Positions 1-6,400 of a stretch of 7,837 nucleotides of DNA are shown in pieces (the first letter of the stretch is position 1; each line of letters opens with the position of its first letter). The notes under the pieces are model-generated. The model saw only the letters and a program-made list of their open reading frames with translations, was not told the DNA's origin and ran no database searches. This DNA is from Chloroflexota bacterium (GTDB lineage: Bacteria; Chloroflexota; Anaerolineae; Promineifilales; Promineifilaceae). Made by a program: the position numbers and the translations under genes. The stretch spans positions 1 to 7,837 of the forward strand of contig QQUD01000344.1 of NCBI GenBank assembly GCA_008501785.1, given 5' to 3'.

Positions 1-429
1 CTCTTCAATCAGGTTGGTCATCATTTTTACATATGGCTCATAGAAACCATCGAGAATAGCTTGCACATCTTCATCATGCAGCGTTTGCGCCCACGCTTCC
101 ATCATTACGCCAAAAAATGAGGTTAACTCATCAAATTCGGCCCGAAACAGGCTCAACGTTGCCAACACTTTTTCAGTAGCGCCCTTACGGTCATCTACAA
201 TCACTTGCTGCCATGAATACTCAAATTGGGTAATGATCTCCTGAAACAGCGCTAAAAATAGCTCTTTTTTACTTTTGAAGTACCAATAAAGCGATCCTTT
301 ACTCAGTCCAGCTTCCGCAGCAATGTCGTCCATCTTGGTCTTGTGATAACCCTGACGACCAAAACAGCGAATAGCTGCCATAAATATTTGCTGTCTACGC
401 TCTACTGATACATCTGGTTTGGGTGACAT
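1..429 (-). CDS. TetR/AcrR family transcriptional regulator (C-terminus beyond window)
   Basis: A DNA-binding repressor of the TetR family, cut by the left window edge, with 143 residues visible. The N-terminal helix-turn-helix covers about residues 12-58. The stretch around residues 36-52 (DDIAAEAGLSKGSLYWYF, then KSKKEL) is the classic TetR recognition-helix signature. The remainder is the start of the helical ligand-binding domain, whose ligand cannot be predicted. The ATG at 427-429 is chosen because AAGGAG lies 6 bases upstream on the minus strand. The gene lies downstream of and on the same strand as the small membrane protein at 582-860, 152 bases away. I see no operator directly before it, but a TetR-type palindrome sits at the promoter of that upstream gene, so the regulator probably controls that promoter and, if co-transcribed, itself. 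The family call is secure; the target is inferred. Confidence 0.93.
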   Translation of the reverse strand, partial: MSPKPDVSVERRQQIFMAAIRCFGRQGYHKTKMDDIAAEAGLSKGSLYWYFKSKKELFLALFQEIITQFEYSWQQVIVDDRKGATEKVLATLSLFRAEFDELTSFFGVMMEAWAQTLHDEDVQAILDGFYEPYVKMMTNLIEE

Positions 430-581
430 AGAACTCCTTTTTTAGCTTGTCCGTATTTCAGCTTATCAGCTTGTCAGCTAAGAGGAATTTGGACGCAGCT
501 ATGCTGTTTTCCAAATCTGCGTCATCTGCGTTAATCCTTCGGCGTTGCTCAGGACATGTCTGCGTCCTACCAATCTTGTTT
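430..581. other. intergenic spacer between membrane-protein gene and tetR, made of small repeats
   Basis: This spacer holds the tetR ribosome binding site, three tandem 8-base units at 459-482 (CAGCTTAT, CAGCTTGT, CAGCTAAG), and the 77-bp element at 491-567 with inverted ends. I see no separate promoter for tetR and no convincing U-run terminator, so read-through from the upstream gene is plausible. Confidence 0.5.
491..567. repeat. 77-bp intergenic element with inverted ends
   Basis: The left end GGACGCAGCTATG (491-503) is matched by the right end CATGTCTGCGTCC (555-567); 11 of 13 positions pair as an inverted repeat and the outer 8 pair perfectly. Inside are two tandem 9-base units, TCTGCGTCA (516-524) and TCTGCGTTA (525-533). 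The minus strand reads as a peptide containing VLSNAEG, a type of spurious translation I recall from dispersed intergenic repeats. It could be a small non-autonomous repeat element or a local hairpin. No transposase or target duplication is visible. Confidence 0.5.
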
Positions 582-860
582 TTACGCTTTTATCCGTCTC
601 AGAATCCAGAGCATGACGGCGGCAAAACCGATGGCATCGGCCGCACTGCCGACCAGTCGCAGCCAGCCAGTTAGTCCGATCAATGGGGCCAAATATTGAT
701 AGGTCAACACGGCCCAAATTACGCCAACTATTGTTCCCGCAGCAATGTCAACAGCGACACCATATGGCGGCTCACTTTTGATCGCCATTGGCAGCAGCCA
801 GGTGACCAGCACACTGCCCACAATTGTAATTAAAAGTGTAATTAATAAGCCAAAAGGCAT
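582..860 (-). CDS. small integral membrane protein, 92 residues
   Basis: A hydrophobic protein with about three membrane segments: residues 4-25, about 33-57 and about 63-87, ending in the positively charged tail RRIKA. The last segment (GSAADAIGFAAVMLWILRRIK) resembles the C-terminal helix of the GlsB/YeaQ/YmgE transglycosylase-associated family, and the length is close to that family (about 80-90 residues). The characteristic glycine spacing of the other helices is not obvious, so this is only a resemblance. The ATG at 858-860 is preceded by AAGGAGG at good spacing. It is the first gene after a strong promoter with a TetR-type operator and is followed on the same strand by tetR. A membrane protein under its own TetR repressor often responds to a lipophilic compound or envelope stress; that role is inferred here. 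Confidence 0.8.
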   Translation of the reverse strand: MPFGLLITLLITIVGSVLVTWLLPMAIKSEPPYGVAVDIAAGTIVGVIWAVLTYQYLAPLIGLTGWLRLVGSAADAIGFAAVMLWILRRIKA

Positions 861-882
861 TAGAATCCTCCTTTTTAAAATA

Positions 883-900
883 ACTGACCGACCGGTCAGT
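883..900. promoter_or_regulatory. TetR-type operator palindrome
   Basis: The 18-base sequence ACTGACCGACCGGTCAGT is an inverted repeat in which 8 of 9 base pairs match; only the two central bases break symmetry. Size and symmetry are typical of sites bound by TetR-family dimers. On the minus strand it lies just after the -10 box of the promoter at 909-937, covering the likely first transcribed bases, and 22 bases before the start codon of the membrane-protein gene. A bound repressor there would block initiation. The probable binder is the TetR protein at 1-429. Confidence 0.8.
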
Positions 901-901
901 A

Positions 902-937
902 TGGTATTAATATAAATCTAATGTTGGGCTTTGTCAA
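902..937 (-). promoter_or_regulatory. sigma-70-type promoter for the membrane-protein/tetR unit
   Basis: On the minus strand the -35 box is a perfect TTGACA (plus positions 932-937), followed by a 17-base spacer and a TATATT -10 box (909-914). The start point should be near 902, directly beside the operator at 883-900. This is the best promoter in the window. Confidence 0.8.
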
Positions 938-1017
938 GGGGGAAACGGCCGTTTTACACGATCAACATCATTCAAAAAATCCGCAGGAAAACCCACCTCA
1001 AAAATTATTAAGCACCA

Positions 1018-1072
1018 TCTTCCCGGAAGTCTTTTAGCGATTCAACTTTATCATGAACAACTTCCGGGAAGA
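1018..1072. repeat. 13-bp perfect inverted repeat with 29-base loop
   Basis: TCTTCCCGGAAGT at 1018-1030 is exactly matched by ACTTCCGGGAAGA at 1060-1072. Each arm contains the near-palindrome TTCC(C/G)GGAA, so each arm could also pair with itself. It lies downstream of the lipoprotein gene at 1205-2335 and could help terminate that transcript, but no run of T follows. A dispersed intergenic repeat unit is the main alternative. Confidence 0.55.
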
Positions 1073-1104
1073 CAGGATCGAGACAGCTTAAAACCGGACT
1101 TTTT

Positions 1105-1190
1105 AATCGAGATCGTTTTCGTAATCGTGATCGTATTCGTGTTCGATATCACTTTCGATCACGACCACGAATGACGATTACGATCACGAG
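1105..1190. repeat. six-base periodic tract with strand switch (nnTCGT then nnACGA)
   Basis: The left half is built of hexamers of the form nnTCGT/nnTCGA (from 1105 to about 1146). The right half is built of the complementary form nnACGA (from about 1157 to 1190). The two halves form a long imperfect hairpin around a short AT-rich centre near 1147-1154. It starts 14 bases beyond the stop of the lipoprotein gene, so a role in ending that transcript is possible. Confidence 0.55.
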
Positions 1191-1204
1191 TGCTGAGAGG
1201 TTCT

Positions 1205-2335
1205 TTAAGGCAAGCCTGATGGCGGTGTGGTTGTCAATTGAGACAATGAGCGCCGGGTGACATAGGGTACAAAACCATGAGAAGAGGCATTGGTGTAGGC
1301 ATCATCAGCATGACCAAGCGCATATTCGCAAGCAAAAACAGGCACATTCGCATCGGTGTAATTTGCTAAATGGGTCAGGTAATAATTTGTCAACGACGCA
1401 TCATTCACAAAATCATACCCATTCGCATCATTCCAATCGTCCGTGGCATCCCCATCAAACCAAATTGCTTCCTGGGCAATGGCGTCGATGGCGTTAAAGA
1501 GGTGAGAACGGCCGTCTGCCAACGCCGCCGCATTTTGTTGAATAATCAAAAAATCAGGATTACGTGTCTGCCCATACGCTTGCATCTCAGCAATAAAATC
1601 AATCATCTCTTCAGCCGGATCAAGCCCCTCTCCTTGTGCTGCCGCCGCAACTGTGACATCTTCAAACGCCTCTACCCAATCCAAATAAATACCATCGAAC
1701 CCATCATTGATCACTTCATCAATCACGCTTGTGTAATCACGGTCTGGATGCGTGCCTGTATTTTGGCCGTAAATGATGATGTCCTTCCAGTCATCTTCCC
1801 AGTAAGCCACTGGATAGTTTCCCGTCCAGCCATCGGGGTCACAGGTGAGAATGTAGTCAGGCCAGTTGGCAGGTTTGGCACCGCTGCAATCCCAGCCAGT
1901 TGACCACGTCCAATACCAGCGCCAATCTTCTGCTTCGCCAATGTCGATGTAGGCGATGACAAGTTTGCGATGCGTGTTGTCGGAGGCAGGGCTGAATTTG
2001 AGTTGGGAAACGGCCGTTTTCGTATCAAAAAACTTATCGCTCGACGACCAATCCGTGCGCGTTGGCTCAATCACCAGCATGTCATAACTGGATTCAGCCA
2101 ATGTATCGATGACTCCAGGCGTGTTGATCGCTTGAATTTGATAACCCCAATACTGCACCTCAGACAAAGCCAACGGTTCTGCTCCAGCAGCCAGTGGTTT
2201 CATAACCGTTGGCAAGTAAAGGTTATCATTTTCCTCTTCACTAGTCGCCTCAACAGTTTGATCAAGAACTAGAGAGCAAGAAATCAACAGTAACATCAGT
2301 AAAAAAACAAAATGTCTAAAATCGAAACGGAACAT
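1205..2335 (-). CDS. lipoprotein with TM1410 / GH114-like TIM-barrel glycoside hydrolase domain
   Basis: A 376-residue exported protein. The chosen ATG (2333-2335) is preceded by AAAGAGGTG and starts a lipoprotein signal peptide: FRFDFR, a hydrophobic stretch (residues 9-19) and the lipobox LISC with Cys20. A longer frame starting 78 bases upstream would bury this signal and lacks a ribosome binding site. A YLPTV linker (residues 40-44) follows. The rest carries the TM1410 / endo-alpha-1,4-polygalactosaminidase-like signature: YWGYQIQ (62-68), IAYIDIGEAEDWRWYW (127-142), NYPVAYWEDDWK (173-184), GFDGIYLDWVEAFED (212-226) and IIQQN (264-268). The acidic residues in the GEAED and YLDWVEAFE motifs are the likely active-site residues. 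Family members act on alpha-linked galactosamine or related exopolysaccharide. The substrate here is inferred, and no polysaccharide genes are adjacent. Confidence 0.88.
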   Translation of the reverse strand: MFRFDFRHFVFLLMLLLISCSLVLDQTVEATSEEENDNLYLPTVMKPLAAGAEPLALSEVQYWGYQIQAINTPGVIDTLAESSYDMLVIEPTRTDWSSSDKFFDTKTAVSQLKFSPASDNTHRKLVIAYIDIGEAEDWRWYWTWSTGWDCSGAKPANWPDYILTCDPDGWTGNYPVAYWEDDWKDIIIYGQNTGTHPDRDYTSVIDEVINDGFDGIYLDWVEAFEDVTVAAAAQGEGLDPAEEMIDFIAEMQAYGQTRNPDFLIIQQNAAALADGRSHLFNAIDAIAQEAIWFDGDATDDWNDANGYDFVNDASLTNYYLTHLANYTDANVPVFACEYALGHADDAYTNASSHGFVPYVTRRSLSQLTTTPPSGLP

Positions 2336-2363
2336 GCAACACCTCTTTGTTAACTTGATGTAA

Positions 2364-2397
2364 TTTTCACAATATACCATGAATGAAGAGACATCAA
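2364..2397 (-). promoter_or_regulatory. candidate promoter of the lipoprotein gene
   Basis: On the minus strand TTGATG (2392-2397) is followed after 15 bases by TATATT (2371-2376). This places the start point near 2364, about 28 bases before the chosen start codon. The spacer is shorter than the optimal 17, so the call is tentative. Confidence 0.4.
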
Positions 2398-2481
2398 CCA
2401 GTAAAAAATGCAATTTGAATTAATCTAGAATTCATTGTTCATTTTTCAAAAATCAATAGACCATTTGTTCTATTTTTATGC

Positions 2482-2487
2482 TATAAT
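2482..2487 (+). promoter_or_regulatory. candidate -10 box for the VOC gene
   Basis: A perfect TATAAT at 2482-2487 in an AT-rich stretch. No good -35 box lies 16-18 bases upstream (GACCAT at 2459-2464 is the nearest). The start would be near 2494, giving a leader of about 170 bases. Confidence 0.4.
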
Positions 2488-2663
2488 ACCTTCATCCTTG
2501 CGGCAAACATTCCTGCCAATGGCACAACTAAATTTTCAACCTCTTTGGGATTTCGTAGCGTTTGGAATGGCAGCTTTAGCCTGTTCTCCCAGGACAGTTC
2601 CGGCCGAAGCCTTCACTCCTCCTGAATTCCTGAAGACCCAATTTTTAATAAGGAGAAAATCAG

Positions 2664-3461
2664 ATGCATGTTGTAACCAATTATCCAGATGGTGTTTTTA
2701 ACTGGGTCGATTTAATGTCATCCGACGTGGCAACGGCTAAAGCGTTTTATGCAGGACTGTTTGGCTGGGAAGCTGAAGATAGACCCATCGATGACGGTGG
2801 TTTTTACACGATGTTCAATTTGAATGGCAAAAATGTTGCTGGGATGGGCCCGCTAAGTGCGGAGATGCAGGTACAAGGTATCCCATCGCACTGGTCTTCT
2901 TATGTCAAGCACAGTGATGTTGATGGGGTTGCTGCACGTGTGGCAGAAGCTGGCGGAACCGTCATTTTACCGCCAATGGATGTAATGGAAGAAGGTCGAA
3001 TGGCAATGTTTATGGATCCAACCGGCGCGACTGTCGGTGTGTGGCAGCCAAAAAACCACATTGGCGCTCAATATGTTAACGTACACAATGCGCTGGTATG
3101 GAATGAATTGCAAACCAAAGATGTTGAAGCTGCTAAGTCGTTTTTCAGTGCAGTTTTTGGCTGGAACTATACAGCAGATGAAAATGGGTATATCACAGTA
3201 TCAGAAAGTGGCCGCCGCCATGCCGGTATGTTTCAGATGAATGAACAGATGGCTGATGTGCCACCGAATTGGTCTGTTTACTTTTTTGTTGAAAATGTAG
3301 AAATGGCAGTCGCCAAAGTGAGTGAACTCGGTGGCAATGTGCTTATGCCCATCACCCCTGCTGGCGAAATTGGCAATTTCTCTGTTGTGCAGGACCCTGC
3401 TGGTGCAGTATTTACAATTATGGAGTTTAACGGACCGGTTGACCCACCACCTGGGGCCTAA
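2664..3461 (+). CDS. VOC family protein with two tandem glyoxalase-fold domains
   Basis: A 265-residue cytoplasmic protein with two vicinal-oxygen-chelate modules. Domain 1 spans about residues 10-129 (FNWVDLMSSDVATAKAFYAG ... MDPTGATVGVWQ at 117-128). Domain 2 spans about 141-256 (HNALVWNELQTKDVEAAKSF ... QDPAGAVFTIME at 243-254). The repeated 'DV..AK.F(Y/F)...FGW' and 'DP.GA' patterns in both halves show an internal duplication. The length and two-domain layout match proteins of the mycobacterial 27-kDa antigen CFP30B (Rv0577) type. Enzymatic activity cannot be deduced, and metal ligands are not obvious in every expected position. The start is set by AAGGAG 8 bases upstream of ATG. A hairpin follows the stop, so it is probably a single-gene transcript. 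Confidence 0.92.
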   Translation: MHVVTNYPDGVFNWVDLMSSDVATAKAFYAGLFGWEAEDRPIDDGGFYTMFNLNGKNVAGMGPLSAEMQVQGIPSHWSSYVKHSDVDGVAARVAEAGGTVILPPMDVMEEGRMAMFMDPTGATVGVWQPKNHIGAQYVNVHNALVWNELQTKDVEAAKSFFSAVFGWNYTADENGYITVSESGRRHAGMFQMNEQMADVPPNWSVYFFVENVEMAVAKVSELGGNVLMPITPAGEIGNFSVVQDPAGAVFTIMEFNGPVDPPPGA

Positions 3462-3478
3462 TTAGTTTAAGCAGCAAC

Positions 3479-3514
3479 GGATTTAAGTAAGAAACCAATT
3501 TCTTACTTAAATCC
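3479..3514 (+). terminator. strong hairpin after the VOC gene
   Basis: GGATTTAAGTAAGAAA (3479-3494) and TTTCTTACTTAAATCC (3499-3514) form a perfect 16-bp stem with a CCAA loop, 17 bases after the stop codon. The stem is AT-rich and only ATTTCAACCC follows, so it is not a textbook intrinsic terminator. Termination or 3'-end protection is still the likeliest role. Confidence 0.6.
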
Positions 3515-3553
3515 ATTTCAACCCCCAAATCCACAAATTCAATCCGATTTTCC

Positions 3554-3582
3554 TCAACAACTGAATGAATTGCTGATATGAT
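3554..3582 (+). promoter_or_regulatory. candidate promoter of the effector-associated/WD40 gene
   Basis: TCAACA (3554-3559), a 17-base spacer and TATGAT (3577-3582) give a moderate sigma-70-like promoter. The start point would be near 3589, about 34 bases before the GTG start. Confidence 0.35.
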
Positions 3583-3622
3583 ATACATTGTTGCTATTGA
3601 TCATGTCAGGAGGAATTGTTCA

Positions 3623-5479
3623 GTGGAATATCGAGAGCTTTTCAAACTAATTAATCAACACTTTACGGCCGAAGAATTAAAGGAAATCTGTTTTGACTTA
3701 GGCATTAATTATGAGGATATCCGTGGCACAAGCAAAAAAGACAAGGCGCGGGAATTGGTCCTCTACGCTATGAAAAAGGGACTCCTATCAGAATTGGAAG
3801 CGTTATGTCTAAAGGCACGGCCGTTTGCTTTCACCGATTCACCCCCTCGCCCCTCACCATCCCCTAAACCTGTACCACCCCGGCCTTTACCACCGCCCCC
3901 CACCGATCAAGACCCCCAACATAACCCATACACGCTCACAAAACTGCTGCACATTTTCTTTGACGAAGGCGAGCAGACCCAATTGGCTGAAAGGTGGGGA
4001 GAAACATACGGCCGTTTCCACCCATCTCACAAACAACCAATCCACCCGTTGGTAGAAAAGCTCGCCTCACAAGACCAGCTAGCCCAACTCATTGACGCAG
4101 CGCAACACATACACCCAGAATTACCCTGGTCTGAAGCCTATATCGCTCCAGGATTGGTTGCCACACCGCCACCTACTCATCCCGATATTTCAAAAATGAG
4201 CAAGCTGCTGTCCAATACATTCCCGGATAGAGATGCTTTTGATTTATTTTGTGCAAGCCATTTTCCGCAATTTTTAAATGACGCACCTGATAACCAATCA
4301 TTGAACAGAATCTGCCTGGAATTACCACAATATTTACAACGCCGGGGACGATTGCCAGAGCTGCTCACCACCATGCAAGCTAATTATCCGGCTGAATTCA
4401 AGCAGCATGGACCTTATGAACGGACTGAGAAACCGTTTGAAAAGCAGAAGCGAGAAAACAAAGAGAAGTTAGCCGTGCAAAATGAAGCACAAAAAGTCCT
4501 CGTCAAAGAAATCATAAACCGGGAGGCCACGCCCCCTGATAGGCTTATTTTGCGTCAAACCCTGAATGTTCATGCTAAACGAGGTATCAAATCAATTTCC
4601 TGGCTGCCACAAGAAGCACGGCTGCTTTCGCTGACATTCAATGGTGATTTGCAAGCCTGGAATATGGCCGATGATAAAGCTGTGGCAAATTATAAAATGA
4701 GCAAAAACAAGTCTGTTTCATTTGCCAAATCAATGCCCAATGGAACAGAGGCTCTGCTAATTTCTGGCCCCTTGCGCCGTCGCAAGCTGTGCATTTTAAA
4801 ACTGGAAAATTACAAACCGAAAGCGTTCATTGACGATGTCGATGATAAAGTGAACACCATTGCGATTTCGCCAGATAGCAGTTGGGCAGTGACAGCAGGG
4901 GATGGCAACAGTCTTCAAGTGTGGAATTTGACAAAAGCGGTTAAGCAAACGAAGTGGCATGGTCATTTACAGCCTGTAACGCAGGTATTGATGACATCAG
5001 ATGGCAAACAGATTATTTCCGGCAGCAAAGATGAAACGATTAGAATTTGGGATGCAGCAGGGGAATTGCAGCACACGCTCACCGAACACACAGACGAAAT
5101 TGCAATGTTAGAGGTTTCTCCAGATGGGCAATATTTAGCCTCTGTGCAAAAAAACTCAATGGAAATTTTCATTTGGAAGTTACCTAAACCACGAGGATTT
5201 TTATTGTCACGTTTCCGAAAAGAAAAACCGCAGCTAGTGAAAAAATTACCAAAACAGAAGAGCTGGATAAACGCACTCTCTTTTTCAGCAAACGGCCGTT
5301 TTCTCGCCACGAAATCATTCGACAACAAAGTTCGGTTATGGCAAACAGATACATGGAAAATCGCCATAGAAATGATGGAAACGCTTGGTGGGCCTGTTGT
5401 TTTTCACCCGAAACGGCCGTTACTGGCAACCGGCGGCAACAATGGAAAGGCGATTCGCATCTGGCAAATAGTATCTTGA
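3623..5479 (+). CDS. adaptor-like protein: effector-associated death-like domains plus seven-bladed WD40 propeller
   Basis: A 618-residue protein. The start is the GTG at 3623, because AGGAGG (3608-3613) lies 9 bases upstream. The earlier in-frame ATG at 3578 has no ribosome binding site. Residues 1-68 match the bacterial effector-associated (EAD7-type) death-like domain: YRELFKLINQHFTAEELKEI, CFDLGINYEDI, then KKDKARELVLYAMKKG. A proline-rich linker (73-98) follows. Residues 103-170 form a second helical domain, unassigned but of similar size. Residues 189-260 (LLSNTFPDRDAFDLFC ... YLQRRGRLPELLTTMQANYP) resemble an EAD1-type domain. A charged helix (266-300) leads to a WD40 propeller (about 308-618), with seven blades recognisable by strands such as LQAWN, LQVWN, IRIWD, IFIWK, VRLWQ and IRIWQ. 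No NTPase, protease, caspase or TIR domain is present, so it probably recruits a separately encoded effector by domain-domain contact. It is followed after 14 bases by a broken GyrI-like gene. Domain identities are from reading; the role is inferred. Confidence 0.88.
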   Translation: MEYRELFKLINQHFTAEELKEICFDLGINYEDIRGTSKKDKARELVLYAMKKGLLSELEALCLKARPFAFTDSPPRPSPSPKPVPPRPLPPPPTDQDPQHNPYTLTKLLHIFFDEGEQTQLAERWGETYGRFHPSHKQPIHPLVEKLASQDQLAQLIDAAQHIHPELPWSEAYIAPGLVATPPPTHPDISKMSKLLSNTFPDRDAFDLFCASHFPQFLNDAPDNQSLNRICLELPQYLQRRGRLPELLTTMQANYPAEFKQHGPYERTEKPFEKQKRENKEKLAVQNEAQKVLVKEIINREATPPDRLILRQTLNVHAKRGIKSISWLPQEARLLSLTFNGDLQAWNMADDKAVANYKMSKNKSVSFAKSMPNGTEALLISGPLRRRKLCILKLENYKPKAFIDDVDDKVNTIAISPDSSWAVTAGDGNSLQVWNLTKAVKQTKWHGHLQPVTQVLMTSDGKQIISGSKDETIRIWDAAGELQHTLTEHTDEIAMLEVSPDGQYLASVQKNSMEIFIWKLPKPRGFLLSRFRKEKPQLVKKLPKQKSWINALSFSANGRFLATKSFDNKVRLWQTDTWKIAIEMMETLGGPVVFHPKRPLLATGGNNGKAIRIWQIVS

Positions 5480-5493
5480 ATCAGGAGTCATAT

Positions 5494-5774
5494 ATGAAAA
5501 AGATTGATTTGAAAAAAGAGCTAAAAGAACTTTACCAGCCTTAGACAAAGTATACTTTAGCTCACTTGATGAAGGACTCTCTGTACAAATCATGCACATT
5601 GGCCCTTACGCGGAAGAAGCACCAACGATTGCCAAATTACATCAATTTATGGCCGACAATGGGTATGTGCATCGGGGCAAACATCACGAAATCTACCTCA
5701 GTGACCCCCGCCGCGCCGCACCAGAAAAGATGAAAACAGTGATTCGGCAGCCTGTTTCAATGAAAATCACTTAG
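5494..5774 (+). pseudogene. GyrI-like (COG4832-type) protein, internally deleted and frameshifted
   Basis: The ATG at 5494 has AGGAG at 5483-5487 and encodes MKKIDLKKELKELYQP before a stop at 5542-5544. In another frame from 5535 the sequence continues as PALDKVYFSSLDEGLSVQIM, then HIGPYAEEAPTIAKLHQFM, GKHHEIYLSDPRRAAPEKMK and TVIRQPV, ending at 5774. These are the conserved N-terminus and C-terminal third of GyrI-like small-molecule-binding proteins of about 200 residues (from recall of the family). About 100 or more central codons are missing. At the join the sequence CCAGCCTT can serve both as the end of 'YQP' and the start of 'PAL', which explains the deletion and the frame change. The gene lies 14 bases after the WD40 gene and was probably in its operon. 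An isolated start at 5592 could still give a 60-residue fragment, but no ribosome binding site precedes it. Confidence 0.85.
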
Positions 5775-5795
5775 CATAAACCCAAAAAATGGCCG

Positions 5796-6236
5796 TTATT
5801 CCCCCAACCTCAACGCCATCGCCACCGCACTATCCGGGCAAAGTTCTGTAAACTCTAACGACATTTGCACAGCTTCTGGAACCTCATCCCGGTTAACTTG
5901 TTGAAAACCGAGTTTTGGGAAAAAGGAAACGGCCGTTTCCGTCAACAAATACACCTCGGTCACCCTCTTTTGCCTTGCCAGCTCAAGCGCGGCTTCACTC
6001 AGGCGCACCCCAAGCCCTTGTCCACGATGTGTTGCAGTTACGGCAACAGACCGCAGCAATGCCGCATGACCGTACAATTCCAATGCGGCACTGCCCACAA
6101 TTGCGCCATTGTCTCGTGCCACCAGCGTTGCTGCCAAATGTTCTGACAATCCTTCAGGTGGTAACCCACTTTCAGCCAAAAGAGCGAGAACGGCCGTTAC
6201 TTCATCCCGTTGCACCACGCCAATTTTCACACCCAT
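5796..6236 (-). CDS. arsN2: GNAT N-acetyltransferase, arsenic-resistance ArsN2 type
   Basis: A 146-residue acetyltransferase of the GNAT fold. The acetyl-CoA pyrophosphate-binding motif A is LLRSVAVTATHRGQGLG (residues 60-76, with RGQGLG as the loop). It is followed by EVYLLTETAVSFFPKLGFQQ (94-113) and the ArsN2-like ending SLEFTELCPDSAVAMALRL (126-144). ArsN2 proteins are found in arsenic-resistance loci and are thought to acetylate an arsenical or related compound; the substrate here is inferred. The ATG at 6234-6236 is chosen because AAGGAG lies 9 bases upstream. A slightly longer TTG start would overlap that ribosome binding site. No arsenic reductase, ArsR or efflux gene is nearby, so this copy is an orphan in the window. 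It converges with the GyrI-like pseudogene, 21 bases apart. Confidence 0.88.
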   Translation of the reverse strand: MGVKIGVVQRDEVTAVLALLAESGLPPEGLSEHLAATLVARDNGAIVGSAALELYGHAALLRSVAVTATHRGQGLGVRLSEAALELARQKRVTEVYLLTETAVSFFPKLGFQQVNRDEVPEAVQMSLEFTELCPDSAVAMALRLGE

Positions 6237-6284
6237 GTTGATATACTCCTTCAATCACAAATGGCACAAATATTTCGATTTATC

Positions 6285-6316
6285 ATTCGTCTTATTCGTC
6301 CATTCGTCTCATTCGT
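6285..6316. repeat. four near-tandem ATTCGT units
   Basis: ATTCGT occurs at 6285, 6294, 6302 and 6311, spaced 9, 8 and 9 bases apart. The unit is similar in flavour to the TTCGT hexamers at 1105-1190. It lies within the presumed leader of the ArsN2-type gene. Confidence 0.5.
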
Positions 6317-6344
6317 GATAATCAATTGTAACTTTTTGCTGCAC

Positions 6345-6379
6345 TGTGCATATTATAAGCAGAGGATTTCAATGCTCAA
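6345..6379 (-). promoter_or_regulatory. candidate promoter of the ArsN2-type gene
   Basis: On the minus strand TTGAGC (plus 6374-6379), a 16-base spacer and a perfect TATAAT (6352-6357) point toward the acetyltransferase gene. The start near 6345 would give a leader of about 110 bases containing the ATTCGT repeats. Confidence 0.5.
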
Positions 6380-6400
6380 CTTTCAAGCGTTTTACGAATC

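Larger units (their letters stand above)
861..1204. other. 344-base non-coding region between two minus-strand genes
   Basis: From left to right it holds the ribosome binding site, operator and promoter of the 582-860 gene, one copy of the ACGGCCGT palindrome (945-952, extended to AAACGGCCGTTT at 943-954) just upstream of the -35 box, a 13-bp inverted repeat (1018-1072) and a six-base periodic tract (1105-1190). No coding sequence is convincing here. Confidence 0.6.
2336..2663. other. 328-base divergent intergenic region
   Basis: It separates the minus-strand lipoprotein gene from the plus-strand VOC gene and holds a candidate promoter for each. The part from about 2500 to 2650 is an unexplained untranslated leader of roughly 170 bases. 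It contains an open frame without a ribosome binding site, and I recognise no riboswitch in it. Confidence 0.5.

Noticed and set aside
1105..1190. CRISPR-like array
   Set aside because: Units are six bases without spacers of constant length, and there are no repeats of 23-40 bases anywhere in the window.
1370..1903. Open frame of 177 residues on the plus strand within the lipoprotein gene
   Set aside because: It lies entirely antisense to a gene with clear family motifs; its composition (many Ile, Arg, Pro) is that of a shadow frame.
2435..2701. Open frame of 88 residues upstream of and overlapping the VOC gene
   Set aside because: It begins upstream of the likely promoter -10 box, has no ribosome binding site, and overlaps the well-supported start at 2664.
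3578..3622. ATG at 3578 as start of the WD40 protein
   Set aside because: It lacks a ribosome binding site and overlaps the likely -10 box, while the GTG at 3623 has AGGAGG at good distance and gives an N-terminus that fits the domain family.
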